The notes under the pieces are model-generated. The model was given only the letters and a program-made list of their open reading frames with translations. It had not been told where the DNA came from and ran no database searches. Of a stretch of DNA of 64,000 nt, positions 20,229 through 32,147 are shown piece by piece. The position numbers and the translations under genes are program-made. Numbering within the stretch: the first letter of the stretch is position 1; the number at the start of each line of letters is the position of its first letter. This DNA comes from Cryptomeria japonica (taxonomy: Eukaryota; Streptophyta; Pinopsida; Cupressales; Cupressaceae). The stretch spans positions 316,625,541 to 316,689,540 of the forward strand of contig NC_081405.1 of NCBI RefSeq assembly GCF_030272615.1. Reading direction: 5' to 3'.

Positions 20229-22659
20229 TGTAATGTCCCTTACGAGGAACCTCAAGGAACAAGATAAGCATACATACAACAATAGATAAATACAATATTT
20301 TTTTTAAGAAACATTTAATGACAAGTATTGAATAGGATTTACAACGCATCAATTTCTAAGATATTCCTCAACTTCATATACAATTCAAATTGCATGAAAC
20401 ATAAAAGAATATTCATAAACATTCATACATATTAAATTTCAACTATCTGAATGCATTGCATATGATTAACCTATCTAAACCATGTTAAGCTAATCATCAA
20501 CTCAAATATAAGATAACTCATAAACACATAACAGTTTGTCAGTATCAACACTGCATAATCTAAGACCACCAAACATAAATTAACATTAGATTACATTATC
20601 CAATTATATCAAGGTTCCTCCTTAATAGAGTGATACAATTACAATTGTATGATAGTAAATGAAACATCATCATAAATACATCTCAACATGAACACAGGAA
20701 ACATAAATAAGATGCACCAACTAGAGAAGACCACAACCATGCTCTAGAAGAAAACTGACTTCCAAAGGTAGGTCATGACCACTCAACCATGTGGAACCTG
20801 AAGGTCCACCCCATCATGTTAGTGAGATAGAAACTAGGTCCTAATAGACATTCTAGGGTCAGCAAGATTCATCCATCCCAAGGAAAGTCAAATACTATCA
20901 TCAAGGTCTACTATTAGAGGCTCATTGCCCCAATGCTCCGGGAAAGGTGCTAGGACACATTACAAAAGGAGTGTCATTAGATGGTACCTCCCAAGGTACA
21001 CATGTGCCATTGATAACCTTTCATGAGGATAAGGCATTCAACTATGCTGGTTACAAACACCTCATGGATGAACATGCAATGCCAACTCCAAATGTCCTAT
21101 GGATGGAGAAGCAATGCGAGCTCCATACATCTCCAAGACAAACAAGCCATTCCAACTCCATATGTCACAAAGACAGACAAGAAATGCCACACTTATTCAA
21201 ATATGTATAGATTCTTACCAAGCTCACCTCCTATCAAAAATTCCATGTGACCATTCAAAAGGTTAATGTTTTCTACAACTCATGAAAAATTGTTAGTTAT
21301 TAGCTTGTTATAGCATCATTCATCCCTTTTTTAATCCATTCTACTAAAATTCATTGAGCAATAACATTCCTTCCAAATTCAAATAAGCTAAGGAGATAGA
21401 ATCATTGTTTAACCTATTCATTTAATCAAACACAATATTTCATCAAAACCATGCAGATCTTTCATGAAAATAAAGAATTTTATCATTGTAAATCAAATAA
21501 GGACACATGAAGGAATGATTTCAAATTTCCTATACTATACATACATTGCACCTACTTTACCATAGTCAACACATATACTATAACATGATCTATTAATATA
21601 ATATTTCATAAGATTTCCTATATTATTCATGCAAAAGATAATTTATCAAACGTATTCTTTTAAAATGGAAATCATAGATGCAATACATTAATTTTTATCT
21701 TCAAAGAAGATTTATTGTAACCAACTGCTCTTTAAATTCATGTAAAATTATATCCATAATAAGCATTCAATACTTATATTCAATATTGAGTTCACTTCTC
21801 AACATTATGGACTCTTATCTAAACAAAGATAAGGAGGAGAGAGTGTGTTACAAATCAATCAATAAATGCATGCAAGATCATACATGGTTGATTAAATTTT
21901 CTAAACATGTCATATTTATTGTACCTACATGCAAATCCAGTTTTTCGTGAGGTCTCCTAACACTGCAAATGCAACTAGAGGTCTTAATTCCTTACTAAAA
22001 GGTGAGATCTATACAAACAATATTTTTATTACATGCAAGATCACATATATCGACACTCAATAGTTCTAATTGATATTCATATCAAGATAAGAAAAGCAGA
22101 GGAGAGAGAAGATATCATTAAACTACTATATATGTATATATATATATACATATACCTTCCAAGCAAGTTCTTCACATACAGATCAAAATCCAAACTAAGT
22201 CAAATTTAAATGTAGCACACAAACACCTCATCTTAATATTCATACATAAATCAATGCATTATTCAAACATAATAAGCTAGTCCTTAATAATTTAACATTA
22301 GTTAAGGTAATACATAGCATTTTCTCTATAATAGGATCATTTATATACCTAACCAATTTTAGTATTCAAGTAAGTACTAAAAATTACAAGGCAAATCAAG
22401 GGCACAGATAATCATATAACAATTACTAACATTAAGGAGGAAAGAACAAGAGATGATTATACATGATACACAGAATTATGATTTTTCAGAAAGATTAAGA
22501 AAAAGAGAGAAAAAAACATATATATATAAAACCTCCAAGGTCTTTATATATTATCCCAAACAAAAATCTAGAAGGGAAAGAACAAGACAAAGCAATATAA
22601 CACATCCCACAAGACTAAGAGAACAACCTTACCCAGAGAGCCCAATTTTTACAACATGG
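20229..22659. other. Unassigned region left of an LTR primer site
   Basis: It starts TGTAATGTCCC, the same first 11 bases as the LTR at 22674, so it may be the other LTR of that element, but similarity does not continue. A less AT-rich part at 20690-21210 has open frames (for example 20947-21210) with no domain I recognise. A TATATG microsatellite lies at 22125-22153. By position it could be the interior of a minus-strand LTR element with no coding capacity. Confidence 0.35.
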
Positions 22660-22929
22660 GCTTTGATACCAAGTGTAATGTCCCCTTCTCAGAATGCTTC
22701 TTCAAACTATATCGTTTCCAACCATCATAACTATCCATATGCATTAATTAGAAAATTACTTAACTTTCCATAATAACCATTACCCATTAAAACTTTAATT
22801 ATTTGTAATATCAAATTAATTTAACACTTTTAATTAAATAAGTATATTTCTTGATTTAACTATTTATGACATAATTCCAAAGTTATAGTGTGCAAATATT
22901 TATTTATACACACACACATATATACAATA
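22660..22929 (-). mobile_element. Fragment of an LTR element: primer site plus truncated 5' LTR
   Basis: GCTTTGATACCAAG at 22660-22673 is a primer site (minus) and is followed at 22674 by TGTAATGTCCCC, an LTR start unlike those of the copia copies here. About 250 bp of LTR remain before sequence of element D begins near 22930. The family is unassigned. Confidence 0.55.
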
Positions 22930-23531
22930 AGATCGGCCACCTAAAAGATATTACAATAAGATCATGACATACATCAACATTACAATGATATACCATGTCG
23001 GCTTTAGACCAAAACAACGTTAAACAATCCATAAATTATCCTAGTAACGTGTAGAGAACACATTACATGATACCGGTCCATAACCTAGAACCAAAGAGAT
23101 TCACCACACCAAAGTGATGTCTCCAATTAGTCAAGGCATGAACAAAGATGACCTTTTGCATCATGAATTCCATCTAGAAGCCGCACCAACACCACTTATG
23201 CATCCTATCAAAGATTCTCAGTAAAAGCTCTGTTAGTAAAACCCTAAACCCTTACTAATATAGGCTTACTAGAGTGTATGATAGCATCGAATCATCAATT
23301 TAATACCAACTGACCAAAACATACTCTAGAAACATGAAACACACTAAACCAAATATATTCCACTGATCCAAACATGTCGGTAGTAACCAACTGATAGTCC
23401 CTTTTGTCGGTAACTCTAGTCTTCTACCAATAACCAAAATTTGTCTGTTGGTAACCAATCATAACAGGTAGTGTTGACATCAATGACAAAACATCAATGC
23501 AACACATAATCAATTCCTTCATATTTTCATT
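22930..23531 (-). repeat. Truncated 3' LTR of element D
   Basis: From TCGGCCACCTAAAAGATATT at 22933 it matches the 5' LTR from about 28788 onward, including GTGTTGACATCAATGACAAA near the end. The terminal GCCAACA has become TTCATTA. It is followed by the polypurine tract ATCTCCCCCTTTGGCA at 23532-23547. A second such tract is at 23741-23770. Confidence 0.85.
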
Positions 23532-23879
23532 AATCTCCCCCTTTGGCATTAATGGCAACACTAGATGTGAAAAAGAAAACATTTAAGTGCCAAGAAATGC
23601 TAAAAATTTCTCACAGGAGATATAATAATGAAATACTGAAAAATCCTAGTAGCTCCCTGTAAGGAGTGCAGTCCAATCTCAAACTGATCTGAATCTCTCT
23701 CCAATATGACATATTATGACATTTATTTTTCACATTATGTATCTCTCCCCCTTTGACATCAATGCCAAAGATATGACATAGATATCAAAATCTTGTGAAT
23801 CTCAAAGATGACTAATCCCCCTTAGTAGTAGCACCACTACATCAATCCAAAGCAAAGGATAAATTTGATGATGCATACC

Positions 23880-24480
23880 AGACTAATTCTCTACTCCATC
23901 AACTAAGTTTCTTCTGAAAGGGTAGATACCTCTAACCTATCTCTCAAATATTCAAATGATTCCTTAGATAGCCATTTAGTGAATATATCTGCAATCTTCT
24001 CTTTAGTGTTCACATAAACCAATTTGACTTCCTTTTCTTTCACCTTTTCTTTCAGAAAGTTATATTTTATTAATATGTGCTTAGTCTTAGAGTCAAATAA
24101 CAAATTCGTAGACATGTCAATAGTTGCAGAGTTATCACAATAGATAACTACTGGTTCACTGCAATTTACATTGATATCCTTCAACATTTGCTTGATCCAC
24201 AAGACTTGAGTGCAATTAGTTGTTGCTGCAACATATTTGGCTTCTGCAGTAGATAAAGAAATGCATGACTATTTTTTGCTAATCCATGAAACAAATTTCT
24301 TTCCAAGAAAGAAAGCTCCACCATAAGTGCTCTTCCAGTCATCATTATCTCTTGCCCAATCTGCATTTGTATATGCACATAAAATGAAGTTATCATCTAT
24401 AGAGTACCATAAGCCATATTCTGTTGTTCCTTGCAAATCGAGAATATCCCTTTTACTGCACATTCATGATTTTCTTTAAA
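23880..24480 (-). pseudogene. Element D RNase H remnant
   Basis: The frame at 23903-24202 carries VIYCDNSATIDMS (catalytic aspartate in YCDN), then KHILIKYNFLKEKV and DIFTKWLS, the usual C-terminal end of copia RNase H. The upstream part (24181-24463) has YTNADWARDNDDWKSTYGG and FFLGKKFVSW in two frames. It would degrade RNA in the RNA-DNA hybrid. A frame change near 24200-24270 breaks it. Confidence 0.8.
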
Positions 24481-25370
24481 ATTACTTTGATATATTGAAA
24501 CAATACTTACTACATTCATAATATCTAGTCTAGTCTGAGTTAGATACAACAAGCCACCAATCATAGACTTATACCTTGTTGAATTTACCGGTGCAGATGT
24601 GTCTTTAACATATAATTTCTCACTTGTCACCATAGGAGTACTTACCGGTTTGGAATTATCCATACCAAACTTCTTCAACAATTCCCTTAGATACTTAGTT
24701 TCATGGATAAAAATGCCTTTGTCAGTTTGAGTAATCTACAAACCTAAGAAAATCCTCATCTCACCAATCATAGACACTTTAAATTCATTCCTCGTATTAT
24801 TAGAGAATTCCATGCACAATTTATTTTCACTTACAAAAATGATATCATCAATAGATACTTCAATAATCAAAATATCATCATCAATGATCTTGTAATATAA
24901 ATTATTATTAGCACTGCCCTTAGTAAAACCAAGATTCAAAAGATATTTATTCAACCTTGCATACCAAGCTCTAGGAACTTGTTTAAATCTATATAATGCT
25001 TTCCTTAACCTGCAAACCATATCTTTGTCATATGTCAATGAAAATCCATCTGGTTTCTCAATGTATACTTCTTCTTCAAGTTCACCATTCAAAAATGCAC
25101 ATTTAACATCCATCTGATATACCTTATAGTTCTTATATGCTGCATAGGCAAGAAATAGTCTAACAACTTCAATTCTAGCTACTGGTGCAAATGTCTCACC
25201 ATAATCAATTCCTTCCATTTGAGAATATCCTTTACAAATGAGTCTATCCTTATTTATTACAACTTGACCATCCTCATTTAGTTTATTTCTAAATACCCAA
25301 TTAGTTCCAATAACATTCTTATTTTTAGGTCAGGGAACTAAAGTACAAGTCTTATTCTTCTCTATCTGAT
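24481..25370 (-). pseudogene. Element D reverse transcriptase remnant
   Basis: The frame at 24736-25218 (160 codons) covers MEGIDYGETFAPVARIEVVR, the MDVKCAFLNGELEEEVYIEK segment and KQVPRAWYARL. The catalytic box reads SIDDII where YVDD is expected, so two of four residues have changed. A stop near 24735 separates the following RT connection domain (24397-24681) with SKPVSTPMV and RLDIMNV. The N-terminal RT part (GTNWVFRNK) is readable to about 25370 with stops. Confidence 0.82.
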
Positions 25371-25559
25371 CTAATTCATCTTCCACAGCCTTTAACCAAT
25401 ATTCATCTTTACAAGCTTCAATAATAGATGTCGGTTCAATTTGAGAAATAAGACATACCTCTTCATTTTCCAGAATTCTTCTTGTCATAACTCCCTTGTT
25501 CCTATCTCCAATGATTTGATCTTCCGAATGATTTAATATTACATACCTTGGTGTCTTCT

Positions 25560-26460
25560 GAACTTCAAGTTCTCTGTTCTAATCACCAATCATAGTTGAA
25601 TTTTCTGATTGTACTGGTGTAACTGTCTCAGTGTCTTGTATTGGTTGGTGCATTACTAGATCAATTATGATCACTTCCACTATCGGTTCTCTATCATATG
25701 ATATAGATTGATCTCTTTATTTCTCATCCACTTTCACATTTGTGCTCTCCACAATTTTTTGCAATCTTTTGTAATAACATCTATATGTTTTTCTCTTAAT
25801 TGAATATACAAGAAATATCCCTTCATCACATCTAGGATCAAATTTCCCAATTGAATCATCCCTTTTCATATAATATATACTTCCAAAAATTATGAAATAT
25901 TTAAGAGTAGGTGTATGTCCAAACCATAATTCATAAGGAGTCTTACAGGTTTCAACTTTGATATGAACTCCATTGAATATGCAGACTATTATACTCACTC
26001 CTTCTCTCTAGTAGATGTGAGGAAATTTGGCTTCCATCACCATGGTTCTTGATGCATCCAAAATCATTCTATTCTTCCTTTCCACTACTCCATTCTTCTT
26101 AAGAGTCTAGGGTGCAGATAATTGTCTCCTAGTTCCATTTATCTCACAATAACTATTAAATTCATGAGATGTGAACTCACCACCTTGATCTAATCCCAGA
26201 CATTTAATTTTGAATCTAGTTTCTGTTTCCACCATTTCTTTAAAGATCTTGAATTTCTCAAAAGCTTTAGACTTCTCCCTTAGAAAAGTCACCCACACTA
26301 TTCTAGATTAATCATCAATTATTAGCATGAAGTACCTATCACCTTGAAAGCTTCTAGTCCTTGTTGGACCACATAAGTCAGTATGAATCAAATCAAGCAC
26401 ATCATTAGATTTATCATGTATGCTCTAACAATAAGTTCTAACTTGCTTTCCTAATTGGCA
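25560..26460 (-). pseudogene. Element D integrase core and linker remnant
   Basis: The frame at 26107-26298 has MWVTFLREKSKAFEKFKIFK and then LDQGGEFTS, holding the second catalytic aspartate. The NGVVERK region near 26070 is out of frame. The frame at 25717-25998 has KTPYELWFGHTPTLKYF, then CDEGIFLVYSIKRKTYRCY and ESTNVKVDEK, the usual C-terminal end before the linker to RT. Stops between these parts break it. Confidence 0.78.
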
Positions 26461-27130
26461 TTCCTTACATACCAGATTTTGAGGCTTTATAATCTTAGGT
26501 ATATCTCTAGCTACCTTTGTTGAACTGATCTTAACTATACAATCAAAATTAACATGACACAACCTCTTATGCCATAACCAACTCTCATCAATATGAGCAA
26601 TCAAACATGTCTTATCACTGGTGTTCAAGTAAAAGATATTACCTCTAGTTTGAGTACCGGTTGCAATCTCCAAACCACTCTTGTTAATGATTTTGCATTT
26701 TCTATCTTTGAACTGAAGTTGGAATCCCTTATCCACCAATTGACCAACACTTAAATGATTGTTCTTTAAACCTTCTACATAGTAGTCATTATCAGTATTA
26801 TGCTTACCATCCAAAGAAATAATACCTCTACCTTTGATCATACATTCTTTGTCATCCCCAAATCTGACTTGACTGTCATTGTATTCTTGCAAGGACAAAA
26901 CATTTCTTTTACCTCCAGTCATATGATGTGAGTATCCACTACTAATTACCCATTCATCCTTGTCTTCAAATTTTTCTGCCAGGGCCTTTTCTTCATTCTT
27001 GATAACTGGTTCCAGTTCATCTTCCTTTATAGCATACAACACGCATTCATTTCCATTATTGGATCCACTAGCAAAGTCTGTTGACGGTTCATCATCTGAG
27101 TCATCATTTACTCCTTCCTCATCTTCTATG
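26425..27130 (-). pseudogene. Element D protease and pre-integrase domain
   Basis: One frame of 205 codons (26425-27042) encodes the protease and the pre-integrase zinc finger. The protease motif reads ISSGYSHHMTGG: the catalytic aspartate is replaced by serine and the cysteine of the usual DSGCSHHM by tyrosine. Downstream, YYVEGLKNNHLSVGQLV and WLWHKRLCHVNFDCIVKI are well kept, then CKECQLGKQVRTYC. Confidence 0.82.
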
Positions 27131-28075
27131 TAGCATAGTTTGTTTTTCTTGAATCTATATTTGTTTTGATTAGGCTTAAATAATTTTGTAACTCTTTCTT
27201 CAAATCTTGCATTCCTTTAAAGACATCTAGATGCAAAATGACCAATCTTATTACATATAAACCATTTAAAAGGCACTTTTCCTTCATACTTACTTCATGT
27301 CAATCCTTTAGATACTCTTCTAGAAAATAAGGCTTCAAGTTGCTCAAATTCTTCATCCTCTTTCCTCATATCTTCCAATTATTTTGCATATAGGACTTTC
27401 GAATCACTTTTGATGGTAGATGATGATGCATGAAAAGAAGGTTGAGACTTTGCAGCTCCAGAGGGTCCAAATTCTTCAAGCTCAAAAGAAGACAATTTCC
27501 CAATCAAAATGTCTTTGTTAACTGAAGTGTTTGTCATTGTTCTCAATTCCTTAATTACAGTAGACTTCATCTTGTGAGCCGGTGGTAGGGCTCTCAAAAA
27601 TTTGTAAACTATTTCATCTACACTCAGAGATCCTCCACAACAATGAATTCCCATGATAATCTCATTTACTCTTTCCATAAATGCAACAATTCTTTCATTA
27701 TCTTTCATCTTCAAGTTTTCATATTTTACATGGTGACCATCAACTTTAGAAATTTTGAAAGGAGGGTCACATTCATTTAGAGTTTGCAATTTACCAGTCA
27801 ATCCCATGTTTTGCTGATCAGTGAGTGCACACAAGAGGGCTTCTCTTTCTCTACAATCATTTTTCAATATTTTTGTCCAAGTCTGCTAGAGCAGGATTGC
27901 CAGATTCTGGATCATAAGGTATATATCTTTTCTCAGTGGTCTCCCAAACATCCTTGCCAAGAAATCTAAAATGAGTCTCCATTCATATTTTCCATATCCC
28001 ATAGTTTGTTCCATCAAGCTTAGGGATTTCTCTTCTGAAAATAGCTGTAGGTGGATTTGAATTATTAGTTGCCAT
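27130..28075 (-). pseudogene. Element D gag remnant
   Basis: The start codon is probably at 28075-28073 (MATNNSNPP), just inside the primer site. A 162-codon frame at 27379-27867 has the gag helix region with MKDNERIVAFMERVNEIIMG and LRALPPAHKMKSTVIKELRT. The zinc knuckle zone (27230-27300) is recognisable but disrupted by stops. The same region is better kept in element E. Confidence 0.75.
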
Positions 28076-28118
28076 AGGATCTACCTCAAGTGGTTAAGCT
28101 TCTGCAAAAGAGGACCAA

Positions 28119-28133
28119 ATCTCTGATACCAAT
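28119..28133 (-). other. Primer binding site of element D
   Basis: TCTCTGATACCAATT on the plus strand is the reverse complement of an initiator-tRNA type site. It directly borders the LTR at 28134. Confidence 0.85.
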
Positions 28134-29378
28134 TATTAGAATAATTGATGGGCAACTGAGAGGGGGGGGGGGGCAGTGAATCAGTTGTCAATAGATTATA
28201 TTAATCAAACCACTTTATAACCTTTAACCGGAGCACATAAACATTAAATACCAAAATAGCAGAAACAGATACCGGTAAGCAATAAAACTTAAGTATGAAA
28301 TAGAGAATAAACACAATGCAACAATACCATATAACACCATGATTTGTATGTGGAAAACTCAATAAACGGAAAAACCATGGTGGGAAGCCTACCCACAGTC
28401 AGATAATACTTCTATAAAAAGTATGTGATATAATAAGGGGCCTGCACATGCAGAAAGGCACACTGCTTAGAGTGTACTACTCATTACAAACTAGTCTCAC
28501 TGACTACAGAGAGGTTATTAGCACCTCAATATAATTGGACAACAATCCAAAAGAATAAACTGCCAATGATAGCATCTACCATGCCCGATTACAGTCCTGG
28601 TTAAGCTCAATACCAGAGGCCTTTGACCTCTTACATAAACCCAATCCGATCACCTATGATGAACCAAATCTCCTTTGCATACGATCTTTTCATTATTCGC
28701 ACATTTTATTCCATGACCATGATCTATAGAGAGATCTTACATAAATTTATACAAACCCTAAGGCCTAAACCAATTAGGTCGGCCACCTAAAAGATATTAC
28801 AATAAGATCATTACATACATCCACATTACAATGATATACCATGTCATCTTTAGACCAAAACAACATTAACCAATCCATAAATCATCCTAGTAATGTGTAG
28901 AGAACACGTTACATGATACCGGTCCATACCCTGGACCCAAATAGATTCACCATGCCAAAGTGATGTCTCCAATCAATCAAGGCATGAACAAAGATCACCT
29001 TTTCCATCCTGAATTCCATCTAGAAGCCACACCAACACCACTTTTTCATCCTGTCAAAGATTCTCAGTAAAAGCTTTGTCAGTAAAACCCTAAACCCTTA
29101 CTGGTATAGGCTTACTAGAGTGTATGATAGAATCTGATCATCTAGTCAATAACAACTGACCAAAATATACTCCAAAAACATGCAACACACTAAACCAAAC
29201 ATATTCCATTTATCCAAATATGTTGGTAGTAACCAACTGATAGTCCCTTATGTCGGTAACACTAGTTCTTCTACTAGTAACCAAATTCTGTCTGTCAGTA
29301 ATTAATCATAATAGCTAGTGTTGACATCAATGACAAAAATCAATGCAACACATAATCAATTCCTTCATATTGCCAACA
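28134..29378 (-). repeat. 5' LTR of element D
   Basis: It starts TATTAGAATAATTG (TGTTAG mutated) and ends ATTGCCAACA at 29378; length 1245 bp. A run of 12 G lies at 28162-28173, the minus-strand form of the C-rich LTR end. It includes AAAAACCATGGTGGGAAGCC at about 28371. It borders a microsatellite on the right. Confidence 0.85.
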
Positions 29379-29612
29379 ATATGTATATAAGTATACATAT
29401 ATACATATATATGTATGTATATATATATGTATATATATATATATGTACATATATATATGTATAAATATATATATTCATACATACATATATACATTTTACA
29501 TATACATATATATATACATACATATATATATACACTTAAATATATGCATATATATGTATATATATGTATATATATATGTACACATATATTCATATATTCA
29601 TATACTTATTCA
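29379..29612. repeat. TA/CA-type microsatellite
   Basis: About 230 bp of ATATAC and ATATGT words, almost only A, T, C at alternate positions. Open frames on both strands here (rich in Tyr, Ile, His) are artefacts of the repeat. From 29613 to 29883 the DNA is ordinary and I recognise nothing in it. Confidence 0.95.
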
Positions 29613-29956
29613 AATTAATTGTTATTATTTGTTGTTTATACATTTAAATACGTTTTACATCCAATTATGGTTTTTGCATTATTTCAACCTTGTATTAAAG
29701 CTCTAAGTATAGTCATAGCACAAAACCAAAGATCACAGTCAATTGGCTCGGCGCACACTGCACGACAGGTGACCTATCCTACTCAGACCAACAATAAGAA
29801 AAGGTTACAGGTACTAACCCTGCTCCCTCATCGAAGCAACATGAGGTGGACACCTAGGACCTATGTGCTACTTTTTGGCCTATTGTCATTGATGTCAACA
29901 ATGTGATTTTGTCTGACATGTATTCTTTTAATTTCATCCAACATTTTGCTTTAGTA

Positions 29957-30093
29957 TGTTACAAGTGTGGTTGCCTTTGCACCAAAAGATTAACCTTTCA
30001 ATGTCTGATACAACCACTAGACTTATAGAATCCACAGGAGGTTGTTAAACCATGTCGTGAATCCCCATGAGGGATGCTGGCCCATTGCCAACA
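29957..30093 (-). repeat. Left short LTR of the TRIM
   Basis: 137 bp, TGTTACAAG to CCAACA, preceded by TAGTA and followed by the purine tract ATCCCCCTCTTAG (minus-strand view). It contains GGTTGTTAAACCATGTC, shared with the right copy. Confidence 0.85.
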
Positions 30094-30161
30094 ATCCCCC
30101 TCTTAGTGTCACTTGTTATGACCTGCGTGATTCAAACCTGTGTCCAAGCTCTGATACCACT
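30094..30161 (-). other. TRIM interior with polypurine tract and primer site
   Basis: Only 68 bp long and without coding capacity. The tract is at 30094-30106 and AGCTCTGATACCACT, the initiator-tRNA type primer site, is at 30147-30161. It is followed without a gap by the LTR of element E, which is not the TRIM's own LTR. Confidence 0.8.
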
Positions 30162-31207
30162 TGTTAGGTCCCGAAGACAACTGAGAGGGGGGGGGGGGGG
30201 TGAATCAGTTGTCAAATAAATTTAGACCAAAAACAACTTAACCAACTTAATGCTTAATATCGGTAAACTAGTTCAATATGCCAGTAGATAGTTTTAACAG
30301 TTAATTGCTATACCGGTAAGGATTAGTGCATGAAACATAAACACAAAGTCATCCACAACACATAACACTAATATTTGTACATGGAAACCCTGTAAGGGGA
30401 AAAACCATGGTGGGAAACCTTACCCACAATCAGATGATACTACTGTAGATAGTAAATGTACATAAATGGGGTCTGCACATGCAGAAAGGCCAACCGCCTA
30501 GAGCTCACTGCTCAAACACAAAATAGGAGTCACACTAACTACAATTGGATGGTTAAATCCAATAAGATCGTACTATACAAAATAGCATCTTCATATGCTG
30601 GATTCAGTACCAGTGTAATGCTGATATGCTTTCACAAAAACCTAGCTTCACCTTCAAATGATGTCTGCATGTATAGCTCTGCTTAATCTTGCATATACCT
30701 ACACACAATCCTTTTTCAAATTGCACATTTGATCTTACAAATAAGATCTTACATTTATACCATAACCTAAGACCAATTTTAGTAGGTCGGTTCTACAAGA
30801 TATTACAATATAATATCCGATGCAATAACCGATTGAACATGTTGGCTTAATGCATTTACAACAATAATTAATCATCTCCATAGCATGCCATGTTGATCTG
30901 GAAAAGATAAACCTGTCGGTGTAACCCTATACCTATTTGTCGGTAACAACAAATATGGAACTATGAATGTACCAATGAACAAAAATCTAGGACAAGATGT
31001 CCAAATGATGGCTTTGGCATAACCATGTGTTTTCCATATCATTCCAAGTGTCGGTGATCATTATATCTTGTCGCTGTACCAGATACCAGTAACTGTGCAA
31101 TAGTTACTTGCTTTCCGGTTAATGTTGTTGATTCTCCAAAGTGTCAAAGTTGATAAGAGTTTTGTAGGTGTTGACATCAATGACAAAACCATACCAAAAT
31201 ACCAACA
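30162..31207 (-). repeat. LTR of element E
   Basis: TGTTAGGTCCCGAAG to TACCAACA, 1046 bp. It has a run of 14 G at 30187-30200 and AAAAACCATGGTGGGAAACC at about 30400. It directly precedes the polypurine tract ATCTCCCCCTTTGGCA, so by position it is the 3' LTR. Confidence 0.88.
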
Positions 31208-31489
31208 ATCTCCCCCTTTGGCATTGATGGCAACACAAGATGGAAAAACCATCAAAGTGCCAAAATGGAAATGCCAAATACCAAAAATCAATAATCTCCA
31301 AAATGATTATAAACAGAAATCAAAATATAGATACAGAGAGTAATAATCTCTCCTAAACAACAATCTCTCCCTTTCAGAGAAACATGTGTTTTCCTTGTGT
31401 TTTTCAAAGTTTTTCCATACCAATCTCTCCCTAAAAGATAATGTGTTTTTCCATAGATATCTCTCCCCCTTTGACATCAAATGCCAAAG
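31208..31489 (-). other. Element E polypurine tract and second tract
   Basis: The first tract (31208-31222) is followed by TTGATGGCAAC. The second, at 31459-31489, reads CTCTCCCCCTTTGACATC and then AAATGCCAAAG. The sequence between is non-coding. Confidence 0.75.
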
Positions 31490-31639
31490 TTACAATAAAA
31501 CCAAGTTCATATACAAAATACCAATCAATTCAATATACCAACTACTCCCTCTGAGAAATAGCTTCCCATCAAAGACCGGAATAAAAGATTTCTTTGTTAA
31601 ATCTGTCGGTTGATGTCAATCATCAACTGTCTAAGTTTC

Positions 31640-32147
31640 TACTAGTGGTGGTATGACTCCAAGCTGATCTCTGAGATATTCAAAACTCTCCTTAGGTAAA
31701 GGTTTAGTAAAAATATCTACAATTTTCTCTTTAGTATTCACATAAACTAGTTTTATCTCCTTTGCTTCAACATTTTCCCTTAGAAAATTCAGTTCGATAT
31801 AAACATGTTTGGTTTTAGAATGTAGCCCGGATTCTTAGATATATTAATTGCTGCAGTGTTATCACAATAGATAGTAATAGGTTCCTTGCATTTTACCTTT
31901 ATGCCTTTCAACATTTGCTTAAGCCATAGTACCTCTATACAGTTAGTTGCTGCTGCAACATATTCTGATTCTGTTGTTCATAAAGACGTACAACTTTGTT
32001 TCTTACTCAACCAAGAAACTAGTCTATTTCCAAGAAAGAATGCTCCGCCAGTGGTACTTTTTCTATCATCCACATCTCCTACCCAATTTGCATCTGTGTA
32101 TGCACATAATTCAAAGTTTTCATCTCTAGGATACCATAATCCAAGAT
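31640..32147 (-). pseudogene. Element E RNase H remnant
   Basis: On the minus strand ITIYCDNTAAINISK is encoded around 31850-31890, with the YCDN catalytic motif. Upstream lie the ADWVGDVDDRKSTTGG-type and FFLGNRLVSW motifs (about 32010-32090). Frame changes and stops break it, including in the C-terminal part at 31640-31800. Confidence 0.72.

Larger units (their letters stand above)
22930..29378 (-). mobile_element. Element D: Ty1/copia retrotransposon with truncated 3' LTR
   Basis: The right (5') LTR is complete at 28134-29378. The left (3') LTR keeps only its part next to the polypurine tract, 22930-23531, and matches 28790-29378. Between them, right to left, are gag, protease, integrase, RT and RNase H, all on the minus strand and all broken. 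The left end is joined to a different LTR, so a deletion or a later event removed about 650 bp and any target duplication. Confidence 0.88.

Noticed and set aside
20947-21250. Possible coding exon (about 87 codons)
   Set aside because: No known motif and the frame overlaps another of similar length; composition alone does not support a gene.
20229-22674. A pair of LTRs starting TGTAATGTCCC
   Set aside because: Only the first 11 bases agree; I could not follow similarity beyond that, so I do not call the left one an LTR.
29327-29706. Open frames on both strands rich in Tyr, Ile and His
   Set aside because: They are translations of a TA/CA microsatellite and carry no domain.
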